Part shown: positions 42,076-50,707 of the stretch, piece by piece
Layout: every line of letters begins with the position of its first letter
How positions within the stretch are numbered: position 1 is the first letter of the stretch
Assembly: GCA_046349395.1 (NCBI GenBank)
Contig: JAXMCK010000004.1
Location: 992,001-1,056,000, forward strand
Length of the DNA: 64,000 bases
Reading direction: 5' to 3'
From: JAXMCK01 sp046349395
Lineage (GTDB): Bacteria; Pseudomonadota; Alphaproteobacteria; Geminicoccales; Geminicoccaceae
Notes under the pieces: model-generated
What the model was told of the DNA's origin: nothing
The model's input: the letters and a program-made list of their open reading frames with translations, nothing else
The model's database searches: none
Position numbers and translations under genes: made by a program

Positions 42076-44133
42076 TCAATCGGGGATCGACAGCACCCGA
42101 CCGTCGAAGGTGATCGCATCGCCGCCGGGTGCCGCCGTCGGCAGCGGCACGTTCGCGGTGGTGATCGGGGCACCGCCGGCCCGGGGTGTGGTCCGGATCA
42201 CCTGGCTCGGCGGCAATGCCGGGGCCGAGCGATCGGTCAGCGACCCGTAGACGAGGTCCATCGCCTTCATGAAGTAGTAGTGCAGCGGCACGAAGCTGCT
42301 GCTGAGGCCCGGCAGGGCGTTGAACGCGTCCAGATGCTGCGCGTTCGTCACCTCCCAGTAGCGGATCCTGCTGCGCCGCCCGTCGGCCAGCAGGCTCAGC
42401 GCGTAGTAGGCGCGCGAGCTGTGGTTCGGCTGGACCAGCGCATCGCTGCGGCCGTGCACGATCACGGTCGGGATGCCGCCGAGCTTGCCGTCGGCCAGTA
42501 TCTGCCGGACGCCCGCCCAGACCCGCAGGCGATCCTTCAGCGGCGCGCGCCGCCCCTTCGTGAACTCGTCGCCGCGGTCGAGCGAGCGCAGGCACAGGGC
42601 GCCGTCGAGGTTCAGATCGGCCCGGCCGAAGGTCGGTGAGGTCGAGATCTGGTCGAGCAGGGGTCCGACCGGTGCCGGGTTGGCATCGTTGATCACCTGC
42701 ACGCCGCCGGTCGGCGGGATGCCGTTGCCGACGCCGAACAAGATGGCCTCGCTCGCATCCGGCAAGGGCGCCGGCACGCCGCTGGCGACGGCCGCGAAGG
42801 AGAAGGCGCAGAGATCGTCCTTCACCGAGGCCCGCGCATAGGCATTGGCGTAGGTCACCGCCACCGCCTGCTGGACGTAGAAGCCTGAATAGGCAGGTGC
42901 TGCGATGTTCTGGGCCGGCAGGATGCCATAAGCGTTGATCAGCCGCTGCGCCTCGTCGGGCCATCCGGCCGGCTCGGTACCCTCCAACACGCCGGCCTCC
43001 GCCAGCGAGCGGCAGCGGTTCTCCGCGAACGGCACGCTCGACGCCGTGGCGACGGGATTGAAGGGTGCCGACGCGTTGGATGCCGCGAGGTTCGCGCAGG
43101 TCTGCAGCAGGTTGACCCGCGTCACATAGTCGAACAGCGGCCGGCTGTGTCGGATCAGGGCCGGGCCGTTGCCCTGCTTGATGACGAAGCGCGAGGAGTA
43201 GCGGGGGTTCACGTTCGGCTCGGAAACGACGACGGCGTCGATCAGCCCCCGGGGTGCTGCCTCGGCCGCGCGCAACGAGGCACCGCCACCGTTCGAGACG
43301 CTGGACGCGATGACGATCGTGTTACCCGGGCCGTACTTCCGCGGTCCCTTCTCCCGGTTCAGCACCCAGAAGGCGAAGTCGAGCGCCTGCAGCACGTCCT
43401 CGTCCCAGGACGCCTCGGGATTGGTCCGCGAATGGGCGTGCTTCCAGGCGAAGCGGTAGGGGAACGCCGCGTCGAACTCGGTTCGTTCCCGGTCCGAGAT
43501 CGGCGCAGTGAAGTTGGAGCGTCGGCCGGCCTCGTCGGCCGGCACGCGGCGCCCGCGCAGCAGGCTCACCGTGTCGTCGTGCAGGTCGTGGGCGCCGGTG
43601 CCGGTACCCTTGTCCGTGTAGGCGACCGCACAGCCGTTCTTGAGACCCCATTCGCCTGCCGTGCCGATGGCGCCATAGACGCCGCGCGAGCCGGACGAGG
43701 GTGCGGTGACGATGCAGGCTTTCGCCGGATCGAACCCGTCCGGGATCTGCACCATCATGGTGACGTTCTGACGACCCCGAGCGTAGGCCAGATACTCGAT
43801 GCCGTAGACCTTGCCGGTCGCCGGCTCGGCCTTGGTGGGTGCGATGGTCGGTCCGTACAGCACGCCGAAGCCGCCGGCCGTGCTGGTGTCGACCAGCGCC
43901 CGGTAGTTCGACCAGATGGCCAGCGTGCGCAGTTCCTCGTCGGTCGGCGTGGCCGAGACCGAGGGGGCGGTCGCACTCTGCAGGCCGGCTACGCCGAGCC
44001 CGGCGGTGAGAAGATCGTTCGGTCCGCGATAGACGTTGCGGACGATGTCGGTCGGCGGCTGCTCGGCCAGCGCCGGTCCCGCGGTGAGGAGCAGGCAGGC
44101 GATGCAGCCGTAGAGCTCTTTTCGTATCCGCAT
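42076..44133 (-). CDS. D-(-)-3-hydroxybutyrate oligomer hydrolase, secreted
   Basis: A 685-aa hydrolase that cleaves short 3-hydroxybutyrate oligomers from polyhydroxybutyrate breakdown. The N-terminal signal peptide (first 23 residues, ending PALA) points to the periplasm or outside. The nucleophile motif is SSVSNGGGAS, the family's SVSNGG serine box. The surrounding SNPxxxYSSR-type segment VVVSEPNVNPRYSSRF and the C-terminal HGRSDALVQPNHSSRAY (acid and substrate region) also fit. Length and order match the family. A GGGAGGAACC site precedes the ATG. No PHB depolymerase or synthase genes are nearby. Confidence 0.9.
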   Translation of the reverse strand: MRIRKELYGCIACLLLTAGPALAEQPPTDIVRNVYRGPNDLLTAGLGVAGLQSATAPSVSATPTDEELRTLAIWSNYRALVDTSTAGGFGVLYGPTIAPTKAEPATGKVYGIEYLAYARGRQNVTMMVQIPDGFDPAKACIVTAPSSGSRGVYGAIGTAGEWGLKNGCAVAYTDKGTGTGAHDLHDDTVSLLRGRRVPADEAGRRSNFTAPISDRERTEFDAAFPYRFAWKHAHSRTNPEASWDEDVLQALDFAFWVLNREKGPRKYGPGNTIVIASSVSNGGGASLRAAEAAPRGLIDAVVVSEPNVNPRYSSRFVIKQGNGPALIRHSRPLFDYVTRVNLLQTCANLAASNASAPFNPVATASSVPFAENRCRSLAEAGVLEGTEPAGWPDEAQRLINAYGILPAQNIAAPAYSGFYVQQAVAVTYANAYARASVKDDLCAFSFAAVASGVPAPLPDASEAILFGVGNGIPPTGGVQVINDANPAPVGPLLDQISTSPTFGRADLNLDGALCLRSLDRGDEFTKGRRAPLKDRLRVWAGVRQILADGKLGGIPTVIVHGRSDALVQPNHSSRAYYALSLLADGRRSRIRYWEVTNAQHLDAFNALPGLSSSFVPLHYYFMKAMDLVYGSLTDRSAPALPPSQVIRTTPRAGGAPITTANVPLPTAAPGGDAITFDGRVLSIPD

Positions 44134-44270
44134 CCGGTTCCTCCCAGGTCATGGAGATCCGGCCATTACACTATAGAAGGACACGCGCCGCCACCTCGGC
44201 CGATCTCCCCGATGGCGTGGACGGTCCGGTCCCGCCGCCCTACTCTTCCGACCGCCATGGGAGTGCGATC

Positions 44271-45758
44271 ATGCTGATGCCGAAGCCGGACGAGGCGGTG
44301 CTGGCGCGACGGGCCGAAGTCGTTGCCGCCCTGCGCGCCATCGTGCCGGGCGAGGGCGTCATTGCCTCGGCCGAGGAACTCGCCGCCTACGAGTGCGATG
44401 CGCTCACAGCCTACAGGACCCTGCCCATGGCGGTGGTCCTACCCTCGACCACGGAGCAGGTCTCGCAGGTCCTGCGCTACTGCGACCGCGAGCAGGTGAA
44501 GGTCGTCCCGCGGGGCGCCGGCACCTCGCTCTCGGGCGGCGCCCTGCCGCTGGCAGACGGGGTCGTACTGGGGATGGGCAAGTTCAACCGGATCCTCGAC
44601 ATCGACTTCGAGAACCGCACCGTCACCGCCCAGCCGGGTGTGACCAATCTCGGCATCACGCGCGCCGTCGAGCATGCCGGCTTCTACTACGCGCCCGACC
44701 CCTCCTCGCAGATCGCCTGCACCATCGGCGGCAACATCGGCGAGAACTCCGGCGGCGTGCACTGCCTGAAGTACGGGCTCACCACGAACAACGTGCTGGG
44801 CCTCGAGATGGTGCTGCCCAACGGCGACGTCGTCCGCCTCGGCGGCAAGCATCTGGATTCCGACGGCTACGATCTCCTCGGCCTGATGACCGGCTCCGAG
44901 GGCCTGCTCGGCGTCATCACCGAGGTCACCGTCCGTATCCTGCAGAAGCCCGAGACGGCCCGCGCCCTGCTGATCGGCTTCCCGTCGAGCGAGAGTGGGG
45001 GTGCCTGCGTCGCCTCGATCATCGCCGCCGGGATCATCCCGGGCGGCCTCGAGATGATGGATCGCCCGGCGATCCGGGCCGCCGAGGACTATTGCCAGGC
45101 CGGCTACCCGCTGGATGTCGAGGCCCTGCTCATCTGCGAGCTGGACGGCCCCGCGGCCGAGGTCGACCACCTGATCGGCGTGGTCAGCGCCATGGCCCGC
45201 CAGCACGAGGCGAGTTTCCTCAAGGTCTCCGAGAGCGAGGAGGAGCGCCTGCGCTTCTGGCTCGGGCGCAAGAGTGCGTTCCCCGCCGTCGGCCGCATCT
45301 CGCCCGACTATCTCTGCATGGACGGCACCATCCCGCGCGGCCAGCTGGCCCACGTGCTGGAGCGGATGCAGGACCTCAGCCGCAAGCACGGCCTGCGCGT
45401 CGCCAACGTCTTCCACGCCGGCGACGGCAACCTGCACCCGCTCATCCTCTACGACGCCAACAAGCCCGGCGAGCTCGAGGCCGCCGAAGAGTTCGGCGCC
45501 GACATCCTGAAGCTCTGCGTCGAGGTCGGTGGCGTCCTCACCGGCGAGCACGGCGTCGGTGTCGAGAAGCGCGACCTGATGCCCGAGATGTTCGACGCGG
45601 ACGACCTCGCCCAGCAGCAGCGCGTGAAATGCGCCTTCGACCCGACCCAGATCCTCAACCCTGGCAAGGTCTTCCCCGTCCTCCACCGCTGCGCCGAGCT
45701 CGGCCGCATGCACGTCCACAAGGGCGAGCTGCGGTTTCCGGATTTGCCGCGGTTTTGA
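44271..45758 (+). CDS. glcD: Glycolate oxidase FAD-linked subunit GlcD
   Basis: A 495-aa FAD-binding subunit of glycolate oxidase, oxidising glycolate to glyoxylate. The PCMH FAD-binding motif is PRGAGTSLSGGALPL, with SSQIACTIGGNIGENSGG. The C-terminal FAD-oxidase domain (HAGDGNLHPLILYDA, LTGEHGVGVEKRDLM) is typical of GlcD. ATG at 44271 has GGGAG seven bases upstream; the frame is open further upstream without support. GlcE, the second FAD-binding subunit, is encoded 2.9 kb away with other genes between, and GlcF is absent from the window. D-lactate dehydrogenase activity is a possible alternative. Confidence 0.93.
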   Translation: MLMPKPDEAVLARRAEVVAALRAIVPGEGVIASAEELAAYECDALTAYRTLPMAVVLPSTTEQVSQVLRYCDREQVKVVPRGAGTSLSGGALPLADGVVLGMGKFNRILDIDFENRTVTAQPGVTNLGITRAVEHAGFYYAPDPSSQIACTIGGNIGENSGGVHCLKYGLTTNNVLGLEMVLPNGDVVRLGGKHLDSDGYDLLGLMTGSEGLLGVITEVTVRILQKPETARALLIGFPSSESGGACVASIIAAGIIPGGLEMMDRPAIRAAEDYCQAGYPLDVEALLICELDGPAAEVDHLIGVVSAMARQHEASFLKVSESEEERLRFWLGRKSAFPAVGRISPDYLCMDGTIPRGQLAHVLERMQDLSRKHGLRVANVFHAGDGNLHPLILYDANKPGELEAAEEFGADILKLCVEVGGVLTGEHGVGVEKRDLMPEMFDADDLAQQQRVKCAFDPTQILNPGKVFPVLHRCAELGRMHVHKGELRFPDLPRF

Positions 45759-45766
45759 GGGGCACG

Positions 45767-46102
45767 ATGGCGACGGTCACCAAAGCGTCGGTCCCGAGCG
45801 GTGCAGCCCTGCGCGAGCGGACCGTCGCGGCCCTGCGTGCCATGGAAGGCGACCTCCGCCGCCGAGGCGTGTTGGGCCTCGGGCTCTATGGCTCGCTCGC
45901 CCGCGCCGAGGCGACACCCTCAAGCGACGTCGACCTGCTCCTGACAGTCGAGCGCGGCGCTCCCTTCACGTTGCTCGACATGAGTGAGGTCCGGCTCCTC
46001 GTCGCCGACCGATTGGGCCGCGACGCCGGCGTCGTCGTCGACGAGGACGTATCGCCCGAGTTCCGCCAGCGCATCGCCGACGACCTCGTCACCATCTACT
46101 GA
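45767..46102 (+). CDS. MNT-type nucleotidyltransferase antitoxin
   Basis: A 111-aa minimal nucleotidyltransferase. The family motif is YGSLARAEATPSSDVDLLL (G42 S43 ... D54 x D56), i.e. GSx10DxD. In MNT-HEPN systems this enzyme adds AMP to a tyrosine on the HEPN toxin and silences it. The ATG lies 8 bp after the glcD stop. Its own stop codon overlaps the start of the HEPN gene (TGATG), the classic tight pair. Confidence 0.88.
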   Translation: MATVTKASVPSGAALRERTVAALRAMEGDLRRRGVLGLGLYGSLARAEATPSSDVDLLLTVERGAPFTLLDMSEVRLLVADRLGRDAGVVVDEDVSPEFRQRIADDLVTIY

Positions 46103-46488
46103 TGGCGCGCGCCTCCGTCCACGACCGGCTGCGGCACGTTCTGGACGAGATAGCGCTGATCAGATCCTTCGTCGCGGAACGGAGTCGCGACGACCACCGG
46201 CAGATGCCGATGCTGCGTCGCGCAGTCGAGCGCTCCCTGGAGATCATTTCCGAAGCGACACGGCATATTCCCGCGCCGATGCGTGCGGCTCATCCGGAGA
46301 TCCCGTGGCGCAGTGTCGCCGATATCGGGAATGTCCTGCGCCACGGCTACGACCAGATAGCCGACGATCGCATCTGGATGGTAGTCGAGCAGAATCTCGA
46401 CCCGTTGGAATGGGCCGTACGCTCCATGCTCGCAGACGACGAGAAACGTCTCGCGGGCGACGGAGCCGCAGGGCAGTCCGATCGGTAG
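46102..46488 (+). CDS. HepT-like HEPN domain toxin (DUF86)
   Basis: A 128-aa protein of the HEPN/DUF86 group. The conserved C-terminal element reads DIGNVLRHGYD, with Arg80, His81 and the modifiable Tyr83. The usual RX4-6HXY arginine four residues before the His is Gly here, so the RNase motif is not textbook. HEPN toxins are metal-independent RNases blocked by AMPylation of the Tyr. It is translationally coupled to the MNT gene. It lies, with its partner, between glcD and glcE. Confidence 0.85.
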   Translation: MARASVHDRLRHVLDEIALIRSFVAERSRDDHRQMPMLRRAVERSLEIISEATRHIPAPMRAAHPEIPWRSVADIGNVLRHGYDQIADDRIWMVVEQNLDPLEWAVRSMLADDEKRLAGDGAAGQSDR

Positions 46489-46544
46489 AGCAGGACACCC
46501 ATCGCGTCCGGGATGGGTCCTACACGGTACCGCGAAGTGATTGG

Positions 46545-46766
46545 TCAGCCGGTCCCGGTGGGTCCGCGACGCGGCAAGTCGCGCCGCTCGGTATCGAGAT
46601 CGCCCTGCCACTCGACAGTGCCGAACAGGTCGCGTGCAGATGACTGCTGCGCTCGGCGCACCAGCAGCCGAAGAGCGACGTCGACAACCTCGCTTTCCGT
46701 CCTGATGCCGGTCGCCTGAAGCACTTCGGCCATCAGGGCTTCGTCGACCTCGATGGTGACGCGCAT
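46545..46766 (-). CDS. Orphan VapB-type ribbon-helix-helix antitoxin
   Basis: A 73-aa small antitoxin-like protein beginning RVTIEVDEALMAEVLQATGI, a ribbon-helix-helix DNA-binding pattern, with a C-terminal WQGDLDTERRD that resembles the toxin-binding tail of VapB proteins. There is no PIN-domain toxin on either side: the minus strand downstream overlaps nothing, and the next genes are MNT-HEPN convergently placed. It is read toward the HEPN gene. A 6-bp-arm inverted repeat lies 14-32 bases upstream of its start and may be its operator. Confidence 0.75.
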   Translation of the reverse strand: MRVTIEVDEALMAEVLQATGIRTESEVVDVALRLLVRRAQQSSARDLFGTVEWQGDLDTERRDLPRRGPTGTG

Positions 46767-46780
46767 GCTACCTCGACCTC

Positions 46781-46798
46781 ACCGTGCTCGCTCACGGT
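46781..46798. promoter_or_regulatory. Inverted repeat upstream of orphan VapB, candidate operator
   Basis: ACCGTG (46781-46786) and CACGGT (46793-46798) around a 6-bp spacer, 15-32 bases upstream of the VapB-type start. Ribbon-helix-helix antitoxins often bind such palindromes to repress themselves. The arms are short and the region is GC-rich, so chance occurrence is possible. Confidence 0.35.
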
Positions 46799-46837
46799 AC
46801 GCGTTCGGCGCTCAGCCTGCATCCTTGAACGACGCCC

Positions 46838-47218
46838 TCAAGGCCCCGCCTCTACCGGCGGCGGCCTGTTGCCCGGCATGGTGAAGCGGTCGTCGATGTA
46901 GCGGGCGAAGAAGGCGAGTGCCGCCGTCTTGCCCTCCTCGCGGCACCATTGGCGGGCACCGCCGAGGCCGCGATTGCTCCATTCCTCGTCGAAGGCGATG
47001 CTGGCCGCGACCCTGGCCGCCTTGCGCTGGTCGAGATCGAGCGGCTGTGCGCGCAGGCTGTCGTCGCGCGCCAGCACGAACCCGGCCTCGACCTCCTTGC
47101 CCAATAGCCCGCAGTTCTCGACCACCAGCAACTCGTAATGCAGTCGCTGGTAGTCGGCGGCTACCGCAGGGGATGCCGCGACCATCGCAGCGACGAGCAT
47201 CCGCCCGAATCTTCCCAC
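46838..47218 (-). CDS. Small secreted protein of unknown function
   Basis: A protein of about 126 aa with an N-terminal signal peptide (GRMLVAAMVAASPAVAA, cleavage after VAA). The mature part (about 105 aa) has two cysteines (in VENCGLLG and RQWCREEG) that could form a disulfide. The Leu/Arg-rich middle and the tail YIDDRFTMPGNRPPP carry no recognisable domain. GTG at 47218 has GGAGAGG upstream; ATG at 47200 is the alternative start. It is read divergently from the fosmidomycin-resistance-type gene. Function is not assignable. Confidence 0.6.
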   Translation of the reverse strand: MGRFGRMLVAAMVAASPAVAADYQRLHYELLVVENCGLLGKEVEAGFVLARDDSLRAQPLDLDQRKAARVAASIAFDEEWSNRGLGGARQWCREEGKTAALAFFARYIDDRFTMPGNRPPPVEAGP

Positions 47219-47358
47219 CTGCCTCTCCTCCACCGCACCGCCGCCCTCTCGGTGCCGGGCATCCGGCAAAGATGCAATCGAGGCGTGCCCGCTTGTCGGC
47301 TGTGCCCACCGCCGATTGCCTCTATCTCGGCTGCACTCGAAGTCATGGCAGGACGACG

Positions 47359-48612
47359 ATGGCGAGCGCTTCGGTGGCGGGCGGCACCCGCGAGCATCAT
47401 GTGGAAGTCACGGTCTTCGCGGTGATCGCGGCCGTCAGCTTCTGCCACATGCTGAACGACACCTGGCAGTCGCTGATGATCGCGGTCTACCCGCTATTGA
47501 AGCAGACCTATGCCCTGACCTTCGCCCAGGTCGGCCTCATCACGCTGGCCTTCCAGCTGACCGCCTCGGTGCTGCAGCCGATGATCGGCCTCTACACCGA
47601 CAAGCACCCGAAGCCCTACTCGCTGGTGCTGGGTGCCGGCCTCAGCTTCTGCGGCCTACTCCTCCTGGCGAACGCGCACAGCTACCACGTCGTGCTGCTG
47701 GCAGCAGCACTGGTCGGCACCGGCTCCTCGGTGTTCCACCCCGATTCCTCACGCGTCGCGCGCCTCGCCGCCGGTGCCCGGCCGGGGCTGGCGCAGTCCC
47801 TCTTCCAGGTCGGCGGCAATCTCGGCTCGTCGCTGGGCCCGCTGCTGGCGGCCTTCTTCGTCATGCCGCACGGGCAGGGTGCGATCGCCTGGTTCTCGCT
47901 CCTGGCACTCGCCGCCATGATCGTGCTCTGGCAGGTCGGCACCTGGTACAAGAACCACCGTATCGCCACGGCCGGCCGCAAGGCGCCGCCGCCGGTGAAC
48001 CTGTCGCCGCGCCGGGTGAAGATCTCGCTGGTGCTGCTCGCCCTGCTGATGTTCTCGAAATTCTTCTACATGGCGAGCTTGAGCAGCTATTACAGCTTCT
48101 ACCTGATGTCCAAGTTCGGTCTCAGTGCCGAGCAGGCGCAGCTCTACCTATTCCTCTTCCTCTTCGCCGTCGCCTGCGGCACCGTCATCGGCGGCCCTCT
48201 CGGCGACCATTTCGGCCGCAAGCGCGTCATCTGGGCGTCCATCCTTGGCGTGCTGCCCTTCACGCTCCTGATGCCCTATGTCGGTCTCGCCGCCACGGCT
48301 GCCCTCAGCGTGGTCATCGGGCTCTGCCTCGCTTCTGCCTTTCCGGCGATCGTCGTCTACGGCCAGGAGCTGATGCCCGGGAAGACCGGCATGGTCTCGG
48401 GCCTCTTCTTCGGTCTCGCCTTCGGCCTCGGCGGCACCGGTGCCGCTCTGCTCGGCTGGCTCGCCGACCACACCAGCATCGTGTTCGTCTACAAGGTCTG
48501 CTCCTTCCTGCCGCTGATCGGCCTGCTCACGGCCTTCCTCCCCGATCTCGGCGGCCGCCGCGGCCGCAAGCTGCCGGCCCCCGCCGCGGAGACGCGACCC
48601 GCCGCCGCTTGA
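47359..48612 (+). CDS. MFS transporter, fosmidomycin-resistance (Fsr) type
   Basis: A 417-aa twelve-helix transporter. The beginning VTVFAVIAAVSFCHMLNDTWQ, with the downstream ALVGTGSSVFHPDSSRVAR, is the hallmark of the fosmidomycin-resistance group. The motif-A-like GGPLGDHFGRKR lies between helices in the second half. Family members export small phosphonate-like drugs or phosphorylated sugars; fosmidomycin transport here is a family-based guess. ATG at 47359 is preceded by AGGACGACG. It sits between the toxin-antitoxin genes and glcE. Confidence 0.88.
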   Translation: MASASVAGGTREHHVEVTVFAVIAAVSFCHMLNDTWQSLMIAVYPLLKQTYALTFAQVGLITLAFQLTASVLQPMIGLYTDKHPKPYSLVLGAGLSFCGLLLLANAHSYHVVLLAAALVGTGSSVFHPDSSRVARLAAGARPGLAQSLFQVGGNLGSSLGPLLAAFFVMPHGQGAIAWFSLLALAAMIVLWQVGTWYKNHRIATAGRKAPPPVNLSPRRVKISLVLLALLMFSKFFYMASLSSYYSFYLMSKFGLSAEQAQLYLFLFLFAVACGTVIGGPLGDHFGRKRVIWASILGVLPFTLLMPYVGLAATAALSVVIGLCLASAFPAIVVYGQELMPGKTGMVSGLFFGLAFGLGGTGAALLGWLADHTSIVFVYKVCSFLPLIGLLTAFLPDLGGRRGRKLPAPAAETRPAAA

Positions 48613-48664
48613 CGTCCGGCACCGCCCGGAGGCACCTGCCGCCGGTCGGGACCAGGGGACTTGA

Positions 48665-49885
48665 ATGAGCGAGGAGCGCGCCGAGTACCGGCCGACCAGC
48701 AGTGCCGAGTTGGAGCAGCTCGTCGCCTGGGCCGTAGCCGAGGAGCGGCGGATCGAGATCGCGGGCCAGGGCAGCAAGCGCGGCCTCGGCCGTCCGGTCG
48801 AAGCCGACATCGGCCTCCGCCTCGACGGGCTCTCCGGCATCCTGCTGTACGAGCCCGAGGAGCTCGTGATGTCGGCCGCCGCCGGCACGCCCCTTGCCGA
48901 AATCGAGGCGGCCCTTGCCGAGCGCGGCCAGGAGCTGGCCTTCGATCCCGCCGACTACGGTGCCATCTGCGGCGGCCCGTCCGGCCTGCAGACCATCGGC
49001 GGCGTATTCGCCTGCAACGTCTCCGGCTCGCGCCGTCTCAAGGCCGGTGCCGCCCGCGACCATCTCCTCGGCCTCAACTGCATCACGGGCTACGGACAGA
49101 GCATCAAGACCGGCGGCCGCGTGGTGAAGAACGTCACCGGCTACGACCTCTGCAAGCTGCTGGCCGGCTCCTTCGGCACGCTGGCCGTCATGGACCGCGT
49201 CACCTTCAAGGTGATGCCGAAGGCCGAGAGCGAGCGCACGCTGATCCTGAGCGGCAAGGAGGAGCCGGAGCTGCTCGCCATCCTCCGCATGGCGACCGGC
49301 ACCTCGGCCGAGGTCTCGGGGGCCGCCTGCCTGCCCATGCTGGCGGCCGGCCGCTCGTCCGTCCGGGTGCTGGTGAAGCCCGCCCGCACCGTGGCGCTCA
49401 TCCGCCTCGAAGGCCCGCGCCCGTCGGTCGCCTACCGCGCCGAGCAGCTCATTCGCCTCTTCCCGGAAGGCGTCGAGACCAAGTCCGTCGACGACGCCGA
49501 GTCGGCACGCCTATGGCGCGAGGTGCGCGACGTCACCCTGCTCACGAAGCAGCGCCCGCTCTGGCGCCTGTCGCTGGCCCCGACACACGCCGCGGAGCTG
49601 GTCGGCTGGCTCCGCGAGCTGACCGACGAGCGGATCTACGACTGGGCCGGCGGCCTCGTCTGGCTCGCCATGCGGCCGGATTGGGCGGAGTCGGCCGACG
49701 TCATCCGCGAGGCCCTGGTCGGCCGCGGCGGCCATGCCACCCTGGTCCGCGGCTCGCCCGAGCTGCGCTCGCGGATCGAGGTCTTCCAGCCGCAGCCGGA
49801 GCCGCTGCGGAAGCTCTCCGCCCGGGTGAAGGCGAGCTTCGATCCGAAGAACCTGCTCAATCCGGGACGCATGGTTCCCGCCTGA
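48665..49885 (+). CDS. glcE: Glycolate oxidase FAD-binding subunit GlcE
   Basis: A 406-aa FAD-binding subunit of glycolate oxidase. The PCMH FAD-binding fold is seen as IEIAGQGSKRGLGRPV and GGVFACNVSGSRRLKAGAARDHLLG. The C-terminus KASFDPKNLLNPGRM is the typical GlcE end, where GlcD-type proteins have their FAD-oxidase C-domain. It normally sits next to glcD and before the Fe-S subunit glcF. Here it is separated from glcD by TA genes and an MFS gene, and is followed by a GST rather than glcF. Confidence 0.92.
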   Translation: MSEERAEYRPTSSAELEQLVAWAVAEERRIEIAGQGSKRGLGRPVEADIGLRLDGLSGILLYEPEELVMSAAAGTPLAEIEAALAERGQELAFDPADYGAICGGPSGLQTIGGVFACNVSGSRRLKAGAARDHLLGLNCITGYGQSIKTGGRVVKNVTGYDLCKLLAGSFGTLAVMDRVTFKVMPKAESERTLILSGKEEPELLAILRMATGTSAEVSGAACLPMLAAGRSSVRVLVKPARTVALIRLEGPRPSVAYRAEQLIRLFPEGVETKSVDDAESARLWREVRDVTLLTKQRPLWRLSLAPTHAAELVGWLRELTDERIYDWAGGLVWLAMRPDWAESADVIREALVGRGGHATLVRGSPELRSRIEVFQPQPEPLRKLSARVKASFDPKNLLNPGRMVPA

Positions 49886-49980
49886 TGCGTTTGCCGCGGT
49901 ACCGCTACGTCCACGCTTCTTGCGTAGTTGCCCGGTTGCCTCTCTAACGACCGGAGATGGTGCAGGAGACCCAGGCCCCG

Positions 49981-50643
49981 ATGCGCCTCTACCACGTCCC
50001 GCTCTGCCCCTACTGTCGCAAGGTCCGTATCGCGCTGCGCGAGAAAGGGCTCGCGGTCGAGCTGGTCGAGGTCGAGCCCTGGCGCGACGATTCGCCGATC
50101 ATCGAGCTGAACGCGGCGCGCGAGGTGCCCGTCCTCGAGGACGGCGACGTGCTGGTCTGCGACAGCCAGGCGATCTGCGACTATCTGGAGGAGGCCTACC
50201 CGCAGCAGACCCTGCTCGGTGCCGACCTCATGCAGCGCAACGAGACGCGCCGCCTCGTTGCCTGGTTCGACAGCAAGTTCGCTCGCGAGGTGACCGATCT
50301 CCTCTGGCGCGAGAAGGTGGTGAAGCGCTGGACCAAGCGCGGCTTTCCCCGCTCCGACGGCCTGCGCGAGGCGTCCCAGAACATCCGCTTCCACCTCGCC
50401 TACATCGACTTCCTCTGGCAGGACCGGCGCTGGCTCGCGGGCGACGAGATGACCCTGGCCGACATCGCGGCCGCCGCCCACATCTCCGTCCTCGACTATC
50501 TGGGCGACATCCCCTGGAAGGAAGCGCCCGGCACCCGCGACTGGTACGCCAAGATGAAGTCGCGTCCCTCGCTGCGGCCGATCCTGGCCGAGCGCCTCAC
50601 CGGCCTGAAGCCTCCAGCGCATTACGACGATCCGGACTTCTGA
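49981..50643 (+). CDS. Glutathione S-transferase family protein
   Basis: A 220-aa GST. The N-terminal thioredoxin fold begins MRLYHVPLCPYCRKVRIAL, with a CPYC active-site-like pair, then AAREVPVLEDGDVLVCDSQAICDYL (glutathione-binding loop and cis-Pro). The C-terminal helical part has the LADIAAAAHIS N-cap motif. ATG at 49981 begins the fold and has AGGAG upstream; ATG at 49957 would add eight residues but lacks a ribosome site. The CPYC suggests an omega/beta-like or glutaredoxin-like activity. The next gene, queG, follows closely. Confidence 0.88.
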   Translation: MRLYHVPLCPYCRKVRIALREKGLAVELVEVEPWRDDSPIIELNAAREVPVLEDGDVLVCDSQAICDYLEEAYPQQTLLGADLMQRNETRRLVAWFDSKFAREVTDLLWREKVVKRWTKRGFPRSDGLREASQNIRFHLAYIDFLWQDRRWLAGDEMTLADIAAAAHISVLDYLGDIPWKEAPGTRDWYAKMKSRPSLRPILAERLTGLKPPAHYDDPDF

Positions 50644-50707
50644 TCCCGCCACGCTGAAGCGCGCCCTCCTGGAGCGCGCCGCCGCCCTCGGCCTCGCCCC
50701 CGTCCGC

